DNA from: Raineya sp.
Lineage (GTDB): Bacteria > Bacteroidota > Bacteroidia > Cytophagales > Thermonemataceae
NCBI GenBank assembly: GCA_025454915.1
Contig: JALONN010000016.1
Span: 1-64,000, forward strand
Reading direction: 5' to 3'
DNA length: 64,000 bases
Positions 1 to 8,076 of the stretch are shown here, piece by piece. The position numbers and the translations under genes are program-made. A model generated the notes under the pieces. That model saw nothing but the letters and a program-made list of their open reading frames with translations. It searched no databases and was not told where the DNA came from. Position 1 is the first letter of the stretch. Each line of letters begins with the position of its first letter.

Positions 1-1
1 G

Positions 2-235
2 AACACTACCATTCATATAGATTTAACACCTATATTTTGGATATTCTTTATTTTGATTATTACTTCTTTTATAAAGTATGTGATCAAAATAAATGCAAAG
101 AAACAAAAGGCAGCATTAGGAGCAGCCCGCAAAAAAAAAAGTCCAAAAAATTCAAGAAACAGCAATACAAACAGGAGCAGGAGCAGGAGCAACAAAGTTT
201 TGAGCGAAAAAATAATTGATTATTTATTTGATTAA
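2..235 (+). CDS. C-terminal end of a membrane protein (partial)
   Basis: The reading frame is open from the window edge to a TAA stop, giving 77 residues of the C-terminal end of a longer protein. It shows one strongly hydrophobic helix (roughly residues 9-30 of the visible part), then a basic tail rich in Lys, Asn and Ser with a short Arg-Ser repeat. This looks like a membrane anchor with a positively charged cytoplasmic tail. The family cannot be recognised from this fragment. It lies about 10 bases upstream of the GIY-YIG gene in the same direction, so the two are probably co-transcribed. An ATG inside the frame at 53 is not needed as a start. Confidence 0.5.
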   Translation, partial: NTTIHIDLTPIFWIFFILIITSFIKYVIKINAKKQKAALGAARKKKSPKNSRNSNTNRSRSRSNKVLSEKIIDYLFD

Positions 236-245
236 TACTAAATAC

Positions 246-830
246 ATGACAAAGAGAGCAGTTTTAATTGTAGTATCAATATTATTTCTCATTATTTTGG
301 GAGCTTTGCTTGTTTTCCAGTATAGGAGACGAAAAACACAAGCATTAGGAAGAGTTTTTGAGATCGACAGAGAAGAAACCATCACAATAGAGGACGAAAA
401 AATAAACATGATCTATACGCCTTTTTTCGAGCCTTACAATTCTAAAGGAAAAACCCAATTTTCGCAAATAGCAGACGAGAAAAAAGGGCTTTATCTGATT
501 AGAAAATCCGGAAGTGATCAGGTTTTATATGTTGGTCATAGTTTATCCAACCTTTACAAGACAATTTACAGACATTTTCAGAGTTGGGAATGGAGAGACC
601 CCCAACAATACCGAGTTACATATCCAAAATCAGGATATGAGGTTGCATTAATCATATTAAAAGATGATTCAAAAATCCAAGATTTAGAAAAATATCTTAT
701 TTATAAGCTTGATCCACCGGACAACGCCCAAAAATACGAGTATTACGAGAAACAAAACGAAGATATAGAGGAACAAAACCCCGAAGAAGTTTACGTTCCG
801 GAGGAAGTTTACGAAGAACCGCCTTTTTAA
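246..830 (+). CDS. Membrane-anchored GIY-YIG domain protein
   Basis: A 194-aa protein read from the ATG at 246; the upstream TTG at 216 would only add a polar leader. Residues about 4-27 form one transmembrane helix followed by RRRK, which should leave the rest in the cytoplasm. A GIY-YIG nuclease-like domain follows: GLY near residue 81, eleven residues, then YVG near 95, an Arg-His pair in YRHF, and a late LEKYLI segment followed by PPDN, which match the family's catalytic Glu and Asn positions. The C-terminal about 40 residues are acidic and repetitive (EEVY twice). The key residues look intact, so nuclease activity is possible but not shown. A membrane-tethered GIY-YIG domain is unusual. 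It sits in the putative integrative element and is followed by a strong terminator. Confidence 0.7.
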   Translation: MTKRAVLIVVSILFLIILGALLVFQYRRRKTQALGRVFEIDREETITIEDEKINMIYTPFFEPYNSKGKTQFSQIADEKKGLYLIRKSGSDQVLYVGHSLSNLYKTIYRHFQSWEWRDPQQYRVTYPKSGYEVALIILKDDSKIQDLEKYLIYKLDPPDNAQKYEYYEKQNEDIEEQNPEEVYVPEEVYEEPPF

Positions 831-867
831 TTCTACAAATGCCCATAGATTTATTGATTATTTGAAA

Positions 868-897
868 AAACTACACTTTTTGAGTGTAGTTTTTTTT
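868..897 (+). terminator. Rho-independent terminator after the GIY-YIG gene
   Basis: A perfect 8-bp stem (ACTACACT / AGTGTAGT) with a 5-base loop is followed by seven T residues, 38 bases after the stop codon. Confidence 0.85.
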
Positions 898-1004
898 GTT
901 CAATACCAAAATTTAAAAATCTGCAGAAAAATCGATCACTTTTTGACACCAAAAGAAGCTCAAATCCCTGGGCGATCACATAACATTTGATACCAAGACG
1001 AATG

Positions 1005-1043
1005 AAAAAGCCCCAAAACAAACAGTTTTGAGGGCTTTTTTTA
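1005..1043. terminator. Bidirectional terminator in the element's intergenic region
   Basis: Long stem AAAAAGCCC / GGGCTTTTT with an inner CAAAAC / GTTTTG stem and an A-rich loop. It is flanked by A and T runs, so it can act in both directions; it would stop the leftward integrase transcript. Confidence 0.7.
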
Positions 1044-1176
1044 TATCCAACTTTAAGGGCTTTTCGTTGGATATGGAGTTTTATATCCAATTTTAGAGTA
1101 AAAACACGAAAAAACCACCCCATTTGTAACCATTTAGAGCCGATTTTTTACAAAAAAACACCGATTGCAACCGATT
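1041..1176. repeat. Short direct and inverted repeats beside the integrase gene
   Basis: The 352-base stretch between the GIY-YIG stop and the integrase stop holds no convincing gene. It contains TTATATCCAA twice exactly 40 bases apart (1041 and 1081), an inverted TTGGATAT between them (1067), and three CCGATT hexamers (1140, 1161, 1171). These could be arm-type integrase or accessory protein sites, but position is the only support. The 90-codon reading frame on the minus strand here runs through two terminators and is not believed. Confidence 0.4.
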
Positions 1177-1182
1177 GGAGGG

Positions 1183-2307
1183 CTATTTCTGTATTTTTTT
1201 GCTCTTTTTCCTGATTTGTTCCTTTGTTATTTCTAAGTAACTATCAAAACTTTCTGTTATTTTTTTGTGTCCGAGTATCTTTTGAGTTTCCACAGCGTCA
1301 AAACCTTTTCGGATATACTCATTTCCGCCTGTTTTTCTTGCTGTATGGGTAGTAAGACGTTTATTTATTTTCAATTCTTTTGCTAATTCCTTTAAATATT
1401 CGTTGTATTTGGCATTACTAATGATTTTTATTTTAGAATAAAAAAGAAGTTTTTCTAATTCTTTGGTGTATGGTATGATTTGAGTAGAAACTTTTGTTTT
1501 TTGTCTTGTAATCACAATCAAATCATTCTCAATAAAAGCATGAGGATTTAAAATAATTCTTTTTAGTTCTATGTAAGAACAACTCAAAAGAGTTTGAAGA
1601 CAAAAAAGCAGTCTTGTATTTTCAAGTTTTGTATTTTGAAGCTTTACACCCCTGATAAGTTCCAATTCTTTTTCGTTCAAATAGATCAATTCTTTGGTTG
1701 TTTCTTTGCCAAGATTTGCCGAAAAGTGAAACAATGTATTGTCAAATTTAAAACCCTTTTTAAGAGCTATTTTAAGACCGTTTTGAAGGTCTGATAAATG
1801 CCTTTTCATAGTTTTGATTGCAAAATCTTTTTTTCTCATTTCAGTAATGAGTGTATCAAAATGAAAAAACTCTAAAACTTTTATGTTTACATCTCCAATA
1901 ATTTCAATAACATTTTTTTTTCTTGCCTCATAAGCTTTTAAGGTGTTAATTTCCAAGACTTCTTTTTTTTCTGTTTTTAAATACTGATAAAGAGTAGAAA
2001 TAAAACATTCTGTTTTTGTTTTATTCAAATAAGCATCTACAATAAAAACAGGAGTAACAATTCTATCTAATTTTTCAAATTCTCTTTTAATACTAATGAG
2101 TTTTGATTCTATTTTCTGCAAAGCATCATTAATATAAAGAGCTTCATTTCCTTTTGCTTTTTGCCGTTTCTGATTCCAGTTTGCAGGCTCAATATGTAAT
2201 TTTGTTGAAAACTCTTTTCGAGAGCCGGCAATGGAGACAGAGCATTTAATTTGACAAGTACCTTTTCTATTTTGATAATTTTTTCTTATCCAAAATAAAA
2301 CATTCAT
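1183..2307 (-). CDS. Tyrosine recombinase/integrase, IntDOT-like
   Basis: A 374-aa site-specific recombinase. It has an N-terminal arm-binding domain (about 1-90), a SAM-like core-binding domain (about 95-190) and a catalytic domain (about 205-370). Visible catalytic residues are the beta-hairpin Lys in RQKTK (about 270-272), HTAR (His321, Arg324), His347 in LGH and the Tyr nucleophile at 357 in DSYLEI. The usual first catalytic Arg (motif TGxR) is replaced by Ser244 in SCSYIEL, with an Arg six residues downstream. The CTnDOT integrase is known to lack Arg I in a similar way, which places this protein with Bacteroidota ICE/NBU recombinases. It starts at an ATG about 145 bp from the tRNA-fMet gene and reads away from it. 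Confidence 0.9.
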   Translation of the reverse strand: MNVLFWIRKNYQNRKGTCQIKCSVSIAGSRKEFSTKLHIEPANWNQKRQKAKGNEALYINDALQKIESKLISIKREFEKLDRIVTPVFIVDAYLNKTKTECFISTLYQYLKTEKKEVLEINTLKAYEARKKNVIEIIGDVNIKVLEFFHFDTLITEMRKKDFAIKTMKRHLSDLQNGLKIALKKGFKFDNTLFHFSANLGKETTKELIYLNEKELELIRGVKLQNTKLENTRLLFCLQTLLSCSYIELKRIILNPHAFIENDLIVITRQKTKVSTQIIPYTKELEKLLFYSKIKIISNAKYNEYLKELAKELKINKRLTTHTARKTGGNEYIRKGFDAVETQKILGHKKITESFDSYLEITKEQIRKKSKKIQK

Positions 2308-2401
2308 TTTTTTAGCATAACTTTATTGTTTAGGTTTTTGAGACCATAAACAAATTGGAAGGAAAATTGTAAGTATTTTTTTCTAAAAAAAGATGAGGAC
2401 G

Positions 2402-2438
2402 TAAAAAAGAAAAAGCCCTCAAATTACTTTGAAGGCTT
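2402..2438 (-). terminator. Terminator of the tRNA-fMet transcript
   Basis: On the minus strand a stem AAGCC-TTCAAA / TTTGA-GGGCTT (one mismatch) with loop GTAA is followed by TTTTTCTTTTTT, 15 bases downstream of the tRNA 3' end. Confidence 0.7.
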
Positions 2439-2452
2439 GTTTTTATTCTTTG

Positions 2453-2525
2453 TAGCGGGGACAGGACTCGAACCTGTGACCCCCGGGTTATGAGCCCGAT
2501 GAGCTACCAACTGCTCTACCCCGCG
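2453..2525 (-). tRNA. tRNA-fMet (initiator, anticodon CAT)
   Basis: A 73-nt cloverleaf: acceptor CGCGGGG / CCCCGCT, D-stem GAGC / GCTC, anticodon loop CTCATAA and T-arm ACAGG / CCTGT with TTCGAGT. Initiator hallmarks are present: a mismatch at 1:72 (C and U), A11:U24 in the D-stem, and three consecutive G:C pairs closing the anticodon stem (GGG / CCC). The discriminator is A. CCA is not encoded; the genome continues CAA. It is the likely insertion target of the neighbouring integrase. It has its own canonical promoter and terminator. Confidence 0.93.
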
Positions 2526-2538
2526 ATTTAACGTGGTG

Positions 2539-2568
2539 CAAAGGTACGACCTTTTTTTGTAACTGCAA
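2539..2568 (-). promoter_or_regulatory. Bacteroidota primary-sigma promoter of tRNA-fMet
   Basis: On the minus strand, TTG, then 19 bases, then TACCTTTG, matching the Bacteroidota -33/-7 consensus (TTG ... TAnnTTTG). The -7 element ends 13 bases upstream of the mature tRNA 5' end. Confidence 0.75.
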
Positions 2569-2666
2569 GTTTTTTGTTAATTATTTTTAGTTTTTATAAA
2601 AATAAAAATAAAAAGCCTCTAATTCATAGAAAATTCATACATTTGTGTGGCTAAAACTTTACTGCT

Positions 2667-3623
2667 GTGAAATTTTTTGGATTGTTTTCAAAAGAAAAAA
2701 AAGAATCTTTAGACAAAGGTCTGGAGAAAACCAAGACTAATTTTTTTAGTAAATTGGGCAAGGCTATTGCTGGAAAATCAAAAGTAGATGATGAAATTTT
2801 GGATGAATTAGAAGATATTCTCATATCTTCTGACGTGGGTGTTGATACAACACTCAAAATTATTAAAAGAATAGAGGAGAGAGTAAAAAAAGATAAATAC
2901 TTGAATGCAAGTGAGTTAGATAAAATACTCAAAGAAGAAATAGTAGATTTGCTTGCAGAAAACAAATCGGAAGATTTACAAGATTTTGACATTCCTGCTC
3001 TTAGTACACCTTATGTAATTATGGTTGTAGGAGTAAATGGTGTAGGAAAAACTACTACTATTGGTAAAATAGCAGCTCAATATCATCAGAAAGGTAAAAA
3101 AGTAGTATTAGGAGCAGCAGATACATTCAGAGCAGCTGCTGTAGAGCAGCTTAAAATCTGGGGAAGCCGTGTGGGAATACCTGTTATTGAGCTGGGTATG
3201 AATAAAGAACCCTCTAGCGTCGTATATGAAGCAGCTAAACAAGCTTCAGAACTTAAAGCTGATGTACTCATTATAGATACAGCAGGAAGACTACACAATA
3301 AACTCCACCTGATGAACGAACTGGCTAAAATGAAAAAGACAGTTCAGAAGTTTATTGCTGATGCTCCACATGAAGTATTGCTGGTACTAGACGGAAGTAC
3401 AGGACAAAATGCTGTTCAGCAGGCAAGAGAGTTTACCAAAACAACAGACGTAACTGCTCTGGCAATCACCAAGCTTGATGGTACAGCAAAGGGAGGGGTA
3501 GTCATAGGGATTTCGGATGAATTTAAAATACCTGTAAAATATATTGGTGTAGGTGAAAAAATAGAAGATTTACAGATTTTTAACAGAGCAGAGTTTGTAG
3601 ATTCCTTATTTAAAAAAGATTAA
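2667..3623 (+). CDS. ftsY: Signal recognition particle receptor FtsY
   Basis: A 318-aa SRP-family GTPase that docks SRP-ribosome complexes at the inner membrane for co-translational insertion. It has a short basic amphipathic N-terminus, an N-domain four-helix bundle (about 20-100) and an NG GTPase domain with P-loop GVNGVGKT (122-129), ADTFRAAA (about 150), DTAGR (204-208) and TKLDGTAKGG. It lacks the long acidic A-domain of E. coli FtsY, which is common in this phylum. The start is GTG, chosen because MKFFGLF gives the usual basic N-terminus and no ATG lies nearby. TACATTTG at 2638-2645 is a possible -7 element, but no good -33 matches it. It marks the return to core chromosome after the putative element. 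Confidence 0.96.
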   Translation: MKFFGLFSKEKKESLDKGLEKTKTNFFSKLGKAIAGKSKVDDEILDELEDILISSDVGVDTTLKIIKRIEERVKKDKYLNASELDKILKEEIVDLLAENKSEDLQDFDIPALSTPYVIMVVGVNGVGKTTTIGKIAAQYHQKGKKVVLGAADTFRAAAVEQLKIWGSRVGIPVIELGMNKEPSSVVYEAAKQASELKADVLIIDTAGRLHNKLHLMNELAKMKKTVQKFIADAPHEVLLVLDGSTGQNAVQQAREFTKTTDVTALAITKLDGTAKGGVVIGISDEFKIPVKYIGVGEKIEDLQIFNRAEFVDSLFKKD

Positions 3624-3646
3624 AAAATTAAAAAAATATCTAGAAC

Positions 3647-3685
3647 AAAATTTGCTTTTCAATTCATTTGAAAAGCAAATTTTAT
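3647..3685 (+). terminator. Terminator after ftsY
   Basis: A perfect 16-bp stem from AAAATTTGCTTTTCAA and its complement with a 5-base loop; the 3' arm ends in TTTT and then TATTAT. Confidence 0.75.
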
Positions 3686-3752
3686 TATGTAGCTTTATCA
3701 AATACAATAAAAATCATCAGACACAGTTATTATACACCTTATTTTTTTTACT

Positions 3753-6700
3753 ATGCGTTTTTTCAAGATTTTTGTTGCCTTTATTTTATTACAAATAATG
3801 GTTCAGGGCAACTTAAAAGCACAAGACTTTGTGGAATTGTATCAAAAAATGGTACAAGAAACCCAAGCAAAAAATTATCCGCAAGCTGCTACTTATGGTG
3901 AACAAGCCGAGCCACTAGCTGAAAAAGCTTTAGGCAAAGGAAGCGAAAAGTTAGGCTCTTTTTATTATAATTTAGGAAACATACAAAGCTCGGCAGGAAA
4001 TGCCATCAAAGCAGAAGGAGCCTATAAAAAATGTATTGAAATCCGAAAAGCTTTGGTGGGAGTACAGCATCCAGATTATATCAAAACAGTGGATAAACTG
4101 GCTCAACTCTATGCAGCAACAGGAAAACAAGCTGAGTCGGATAAATTATTAGCCCAACTCAAAAAAGACCAACAAGGGACAGCCTCCAACCCCAATACCA
4201 ATACAACAGGTCAAGAAAGTCCTGAATTTGCTAAAACCCTTACTAATCAGGCATTAGGGCAAATAAAAGCTGGTAAATTAGGAGAAGCAGAAAAGAACTT
4301 AATAAAAGCTGTAGATATTTATCAAAAAAATAAACTAGAAACACCTGATGTTGCTGTAGCTTTTGACGCCTATGGAATTATATTGGCAGAAAAAAACAAA
4401 TATCAAAATGCAACTTCATTCTTTGAACAGGCTTTAAATATCAGAAAAAGTCAGTTGGGAGAAACCAGTGCAAACACACAGGCAACGATGCTTAATTTAG
4501 CAGTTTGTTATGAAGAAACCAGACAGAGTGCTAAAGCAAAAACTATTTTGGAGCAATTGTTAGTAGTGTATGAAAAAAATAATCCTAAAGAAAACCCAAA
4601 ATATACAGAAGTTTTGAGTGTTTTAGGACGTTTGTATCTGAATAATAAAGACATCAGTAATGCAGCCACTGTTTTAGAAAAAGCTCTAGAAACAGAAAAA
4701 AGTAAAGCCGCTTCTTCGCCTTATTATTCCCAATTACTCAACGATTTAACTCGTTTGGAGTTTTTACGCCAAAATTATCCTGCTGCCGAAAACTATTCTC
4801 GTTTGGGACTTGAAATTTCAGAAAAAAATTATGGAAAAAACAGTATCGATTATGCAAATGCTTTGGTAAACTTGGGTAATACACTCAAAGAACAAAACAA
4901 AAATACTCAAGCAGAAAAAACATATCAACAAAGTTTACAGATTTTAAAGCAAATTAAACAGGAAAAATCACCACAGGCTTTACAAGTAAATGCAGCTTTA
5001 GCCGAATTATATGCTAGTGAGCGTCGTTTTGAGCAGGCTATTAAACTTTATCTCCAAATTATACCTCAACAAAAAGAATTAGTGGGAACTGAAAACCCAC
5101 AATACTGGCAAAATTTAGCCAATCTGGCTGATAGCTATGTAGCCATCCAACGTTACAAAGAGGCTCGCCCATATTATGAAGAACTTATTAATATTCAGGC
5201 TGCTACACAATCGCCATCTTATCCAAAATGGCTGATGGCTCTAGCTGCTTTTTATTATGAAACAGGTAAATATCAGGAGGCAGAGGCATATTTTGAACAG
5301 GTTTTAAATATTTATCAGGAAAATATCAATAATCAGGCTTCTGCATATATTGAAGCTCTTGAAAATATAGCTAATTTGTATAAAAATCAGGGGCGTTATT
5401 CAGAATCTGAAAAGCTTTATAAAGAGGCTCTTAAAACTTGTAAAGAGAAATTGGGTGAGGGGCACATCATTTATATAGATTTACAAAATGATTTAGCAAA
5501 ACTTTATAAATCTTTAGGGCATTTTGAAGAAGCTGAAAAAATTTATAAACAAAACTTAATTGTAGCAAGTAAAAAAGGAGAAAGTACAGCTCAGTATGCC
5601 CAAACACTTAATGATATGGCATCTTTGTACAAAGATGCTGGTAAATTTGCTGAGACAGAACCCCTTTTGAATAAAGCTCTTGAAATCAGAAAAAAAATAT
5701 TTACAGAACAGTCAGCTGAATACTCCGAAACATTACAAAATTTAGCTGCTTTGTATAAATTGATGGGACGTTATCCTGAAGCTACAACAGCTTATCAGAA
5801 AGTTCTCACAATTCGTAAAGAAGTATTAGGGCAACTGCATCCCGAATATGCTCAGACACTCAATGCTTTGGCTTCTTTATACAAAAAAACAAATAATTTA
5901 GAAAAGGCTGAGCCTTTGTACAAAGAAGCATTAGAAATCAGACAAAACTTCTTGGGTGAAGACAACCCTGAATATGCTATTTCTCTGGATAACTTAGCTA
6001 ATTTTTACCAAACGACACAGCAGTACACCAAAGCAGAACCATTACTGAAACAAGCAATGGCTCTGAAAAAGAAAATTTATGGAGCTAATCATCCTATTTA
6101 TGCAGGAAGTTTAAATAATATGGCTGTTTTGTATGAAAAGACAAATCAATCTGCTCAAGCAGAAAATTTATACAAAGAATCTTTAAATATATTAAAAGCA
6201 ACATTGGGAGATAAACATCCAAAAAGTATTTCTGCTCTCAATAACCTTGCAATGTTCTATGAAACTCAACAAAAATACCAACAGGCTAATCTATTATTCA
6301 GACAGTTATCTACCAATACTTTAGATCAAATTCAGAAGAATTTCTCTACATTAAGCGAAAATGAAAAAAGACAGTTCTTTGCAACTAATAAGCCTTTCTT
6401 AGATAATTTTATCCTTTTTGCAGCAAACTCTGTACTAAGAAAAAGCCCTGATAGTGATAAATTGGCTCAAGAAGCATTTCAGTTGCTGATAGCAACCAAA
6501 GGAATTGTGCTAAACTCAACAGGAAAAGCTCGCAAGGAAATACTTCAAAGCTCTGATAATAAACTAATTAGGCAATATGAAGAATGGATGAAAATCAGAG
6601 AAATGATAGCCAAACTTTATAATGTGGGTACTGCTGAACTAAAACGTCGTAATATCAATATAGATAGTTTGGACGCAAAAGCAAAAGTATTAGAAAAAGA

Positions 6701-7946
6701 GCTTTCCAGTAAGTCAAAAGCATTTGGTGAAGCTTTCAATATGCAACTCAATACATGGAAAGAGATTCAAAATAAGCTAAAAGACCAAGAAGTTTTATTT
6801 GAGATTACCCATATAAAAGGTGATGGAAATAAAGTTTTATATGTGGTATTTGTTGTGAAAAAGTCTCATAATCAAGCTCCTGAAGTATTTATATTAAATA
6901 ATGGTATTGAACTTGATGAAGCTTTAGTGTTTTATAAAAACACTATAAAATTCCGTAAAGATGATAAAGAAAGCTATCTAAAATATTGGAAACCTTTTGA
7001 ACCTTTTGCACAAGGTATGAAAAAAGTATATTTTTCAGCTGATGGAGTATTTACACAAATTAATCCAGCAACATTATTTGATACAGAATCAAAGCAGTAT
7101 CTTTTAGAGAAACAAGATATTGCCATACTGACAAGTGCTAAGGATTTGTTACAAACAAAAACAACTGGAGTGCTTTCTGGAAAAGCTTTACTTATCGGAA
7201 ACCCAAGCTATCAGATCAATGGATTAGCAGATACAAAAAATACTATTGACTTAGATAATCAGGATAGTTTTTGGCTTAGAAATAGCTCTTTTACAAGTTT
7301 ACCTGCTACACAGAAAGAAATAGAAAGCATAGAAGAATATCTGAAAAATAATAAATCTTTACAAATTAAAAAGGTAACAGATAAGAATGCTACAGAATTG
7401 AATGTAAAAAATGAGGCTTCTCAAGTTAAATTATTACATATCGCTACACATGGATTTTTTATTCCTTCTCATAATGAAGAAGAGCATAACAAATCAATCA
7501 ATTTTGTGGCAACTGAAGAAGAAAGAGATGATCCGATGCTTCGTTCTGGTTTGATTCTGGCAGGTGTAACAGACTATTTCCGTAGCGAAAAGAAAAGCCA
7601 AGATCAAGAGGATGGTATCTTAACAGCCTATGAAGTAATGAATTTAAAACTGGAAAATACAAGTCTGGTAGTACTTTCTGCTTGTGAAACAGGTCTAGGA
7701 AAAGTACAAGCAGGTGAAGGTGTATATGGCTTACAAAGAGCATTTAAAATAGCTGGTACACAGTCTCTTGTAATGAGTTTGTGGAAAGTTGATGATACCG
7801 CAACTCAAGAACTGATGCAGGCGTTTTATGAAGAATGGATAAAATCTAACAATAAAATACAAGCATTCAGAAATGCCCAAAATAAGCTACTTCAAAAATA
7901 CAAACATCCATATTTTTGGGGAGCATTTATAATGATTGGAGAATAA
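3753..7946 (+). CDS. Secreted TPR-repeat CHAT-domain (caspase-like) protein
   Basis: A 1397-aa protein with a Sec signal peptide (about residues 1-24, ending LKAQ), so it acts outside the cytoplasm. Residues about 50-850 are tandem tetratricopeptide repeats of the 42-residue kinesin-light-chain-like type (roughly 15-18 units, many with AxxLYK and ALEIR). A helical linker (about 860-1020) follows, and then a C-terminal CHAT domain. The CHAT catalytic pair is visible: His1233 in HIATHGFF and Cys1311 in SACETG, followed by the GEGVYGLQRAF and SLWKVDD segments typical of the family. CHAT domains are caspase-clan cysteine proteases; the substrate here is unknown. It stands alone between two terminators. 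An upstream cleaved anchor or T9SS tail is not seen, so the periplasm is the most likely location. Confidence 0.9.
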   Translation: MRFFKIFVAFILLQIMVQGNLKAQDFVELYQKMVQETQAKNYPQAATYGEQAEPLAEKALGKGSEKLGSFYYNLGNIQSSAGNAIKAEGAYKKCIEIRKALVGVQHPDYIKTVDKLAQLYAATGKQAESDKLLAQLKKDQQGTASNPNTNTTGQESPEFAKTLTNQALGQIKAGKLGEAEKNLIKAVDIYQKNKLETPDVAVAFDAYGIILAEKNKYQNATSFFEQALNIRKSQLGETSANTQATMLNLAVCYEETRQSAKAKTILEQLLVVYEKNNPKENPKYTEVLSVLGRLYLNNKDISNAATVLEKALETEKSKAASSPYYSQLLNDLTRLEFLRQNYPAAENYSRLGLEISEKNYGKNSIDYANALVNLGNTLKEQNKNTQAEKTYQQSLQILKQIKQEKSPQALQVNAALAELYASERRFEQAIKLYLQIIPQQKELVGTENPQYWQNLANLADSYVAIQRYKEARPYYEELINIQAATQSPSYPKWLMALAAFYYETGKYQEAEAYFEQVLNIYQENINNQASAYIEALENIANLYKNQGRYSESEKLYKEALKTCKEKLGEGHIIYIDLQNDLAKLYKSLGHFEEAEKIYKQNLIVASKKGESTAQYAQTLNDMASLYKDAGKFAETEPLLNKALEIRKKIFTEQSAEYSETLQNLAALYKLMGRYPEATTAYQKVLTIRKEVLGQLHPEYAQTLNALASLYKKTNNLEKAEPLYKEALEIRQNFLGEDNPEYAISLDNLANFYQTTQQYTKAEPLLKQAMALKKKIYGANHPIYAGSLNNMAVLYEKTNQSAQAENLYKESLNILKATLGDKHPKSISALNNLAMFYETQQKYQQANLLFRQLSTNTLDQIQKNFSTLSENEKRQFFATNKPFLDNFILFAANSVLRKSPDSDKLAQEAFQLLIATKGIVLNSTGKARKEILQSSDNKLIRQYEEWMKIREMIAKLYNVGTAELKRRNINIDSLDAKAKVLEKELSSKSKAFGEAFNMQLNTWKEIQNKLKDQEVLFEITHIKGDGNKVLYVVFVVKKSHNQAPEVFILNNGIELDEALVFYKNTIKFRKDDKESYLKYWKPFEPFAQGMKKVYFSADGVFTQINPATLFDTESKQYLLEKQDIAILTSAKDLLQTKTTGVLSGKALLIGNPSYQINGLADTKNTIDLDNQDSFWLRNSSFTSLPATQKEIESIEEYLKNNKSLQIKKVTDKNATELNVKNEASQVKLLHIATHGFFIPSHNEEEHNKSINFVATEEERDDPMLRSGLILAGVTDYFRSEKKSQDQEDGILTAYEVMNLKLENTSLVVLSACETGLGKVQAGEGVYGLQRAFKIAGTQSLVMSLWKVDDTATQELMQAFYEEWIKSNNKIQAFRNAQNKLLQKYKHPYFWGAFIMIGE

Positions 7947-7951
7947 GATTT

Positions 7952-7985
7952 GAAAGCCTTCAAAATATATTTTGAAGGCTTTCAT
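7952..7985 (+). terminator. Terminator after the TPR-CHAT gene
   Basis: Near-perfect palindrome GAAAGCCTTCAAAA / TTTTGAAGGCTTTC around a TATA loop, six bases after the stop codon. The T-run is weak beyond the arm. Confidence 0.7.
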
Positions 7986-7997
7986 CTTAAATAAATT

Positions 7998-8057
7998 ATG
8001 AAATATTTTTGGGTATGTATTCTTTTTACAGTTTTTTTAGTATTATTGCGGAGTTGA
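7998..8057 (+). CDS. Possible 19-aa hydrophobic micropeptide
   Basis: ATG to TGA, 20 codons, encoding an almost entirely hydrophobic peptide (MKYFWVC... ending LLRS) that could span a membrane once. It starts 15 bases after a terminator and ends 19 bases before the DUF3822 gene, so it may be a leader peptide or a tiny membrane protein. Hydrophobic tiny frames arise by chance in AT-rich DNA, so this is weak. Confidence 0.2.
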   Translation: MKYFWVCILFTVFLVLLRS

Positions 8058-8076
8058 TTTCATGCTTAGATAAAAA

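Larger units (their letters stand above)
1..2452. mobile_element. Putative end of an integrative element at the tRNA-fMet gene
   Basis: Inferred from layout. An IntDOT-like tyrosine recombinase is transcribed away from the 3' end of an initiator tRNA gene about 145 bp away, and the genes beyond it are unrelated to the core gene ftsY on the other side of the tRNA. Integration at the 3' end of a tRNA gene with the integrase next to the junction is the usual arrangement. The element would extend leftward out of the window. The second att copy is not visible, so the boundary is a guess and the element type (conjugative, mobilizable or phage) is unknown. Confidence 0.45.

Noticed and set aside
851..1123. 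90-codon minus-strand frame
   Set aside because: It crosses two terminators and the repeat cluster and has no domain.
2638..2645. TACATTTG upstream of ftsY as a promoter
   Set aside because: It fits the -7 motif but no TTG lies at the right distance.
3668..3901. 77-codon plus-strand frame overlapping the TPR-CHAT start
   Set aside because: Runs through the ftsY terminator and the signal peptide region in another frame.
5400..6300. Possible CRISPR or tandem DNA repeat in the TPR gene
   Set aside because: The periodicity is the 42-residue TPR protein repeat, not conserved DNA repeats with spacers. No CRISPR array was seen anywhere.
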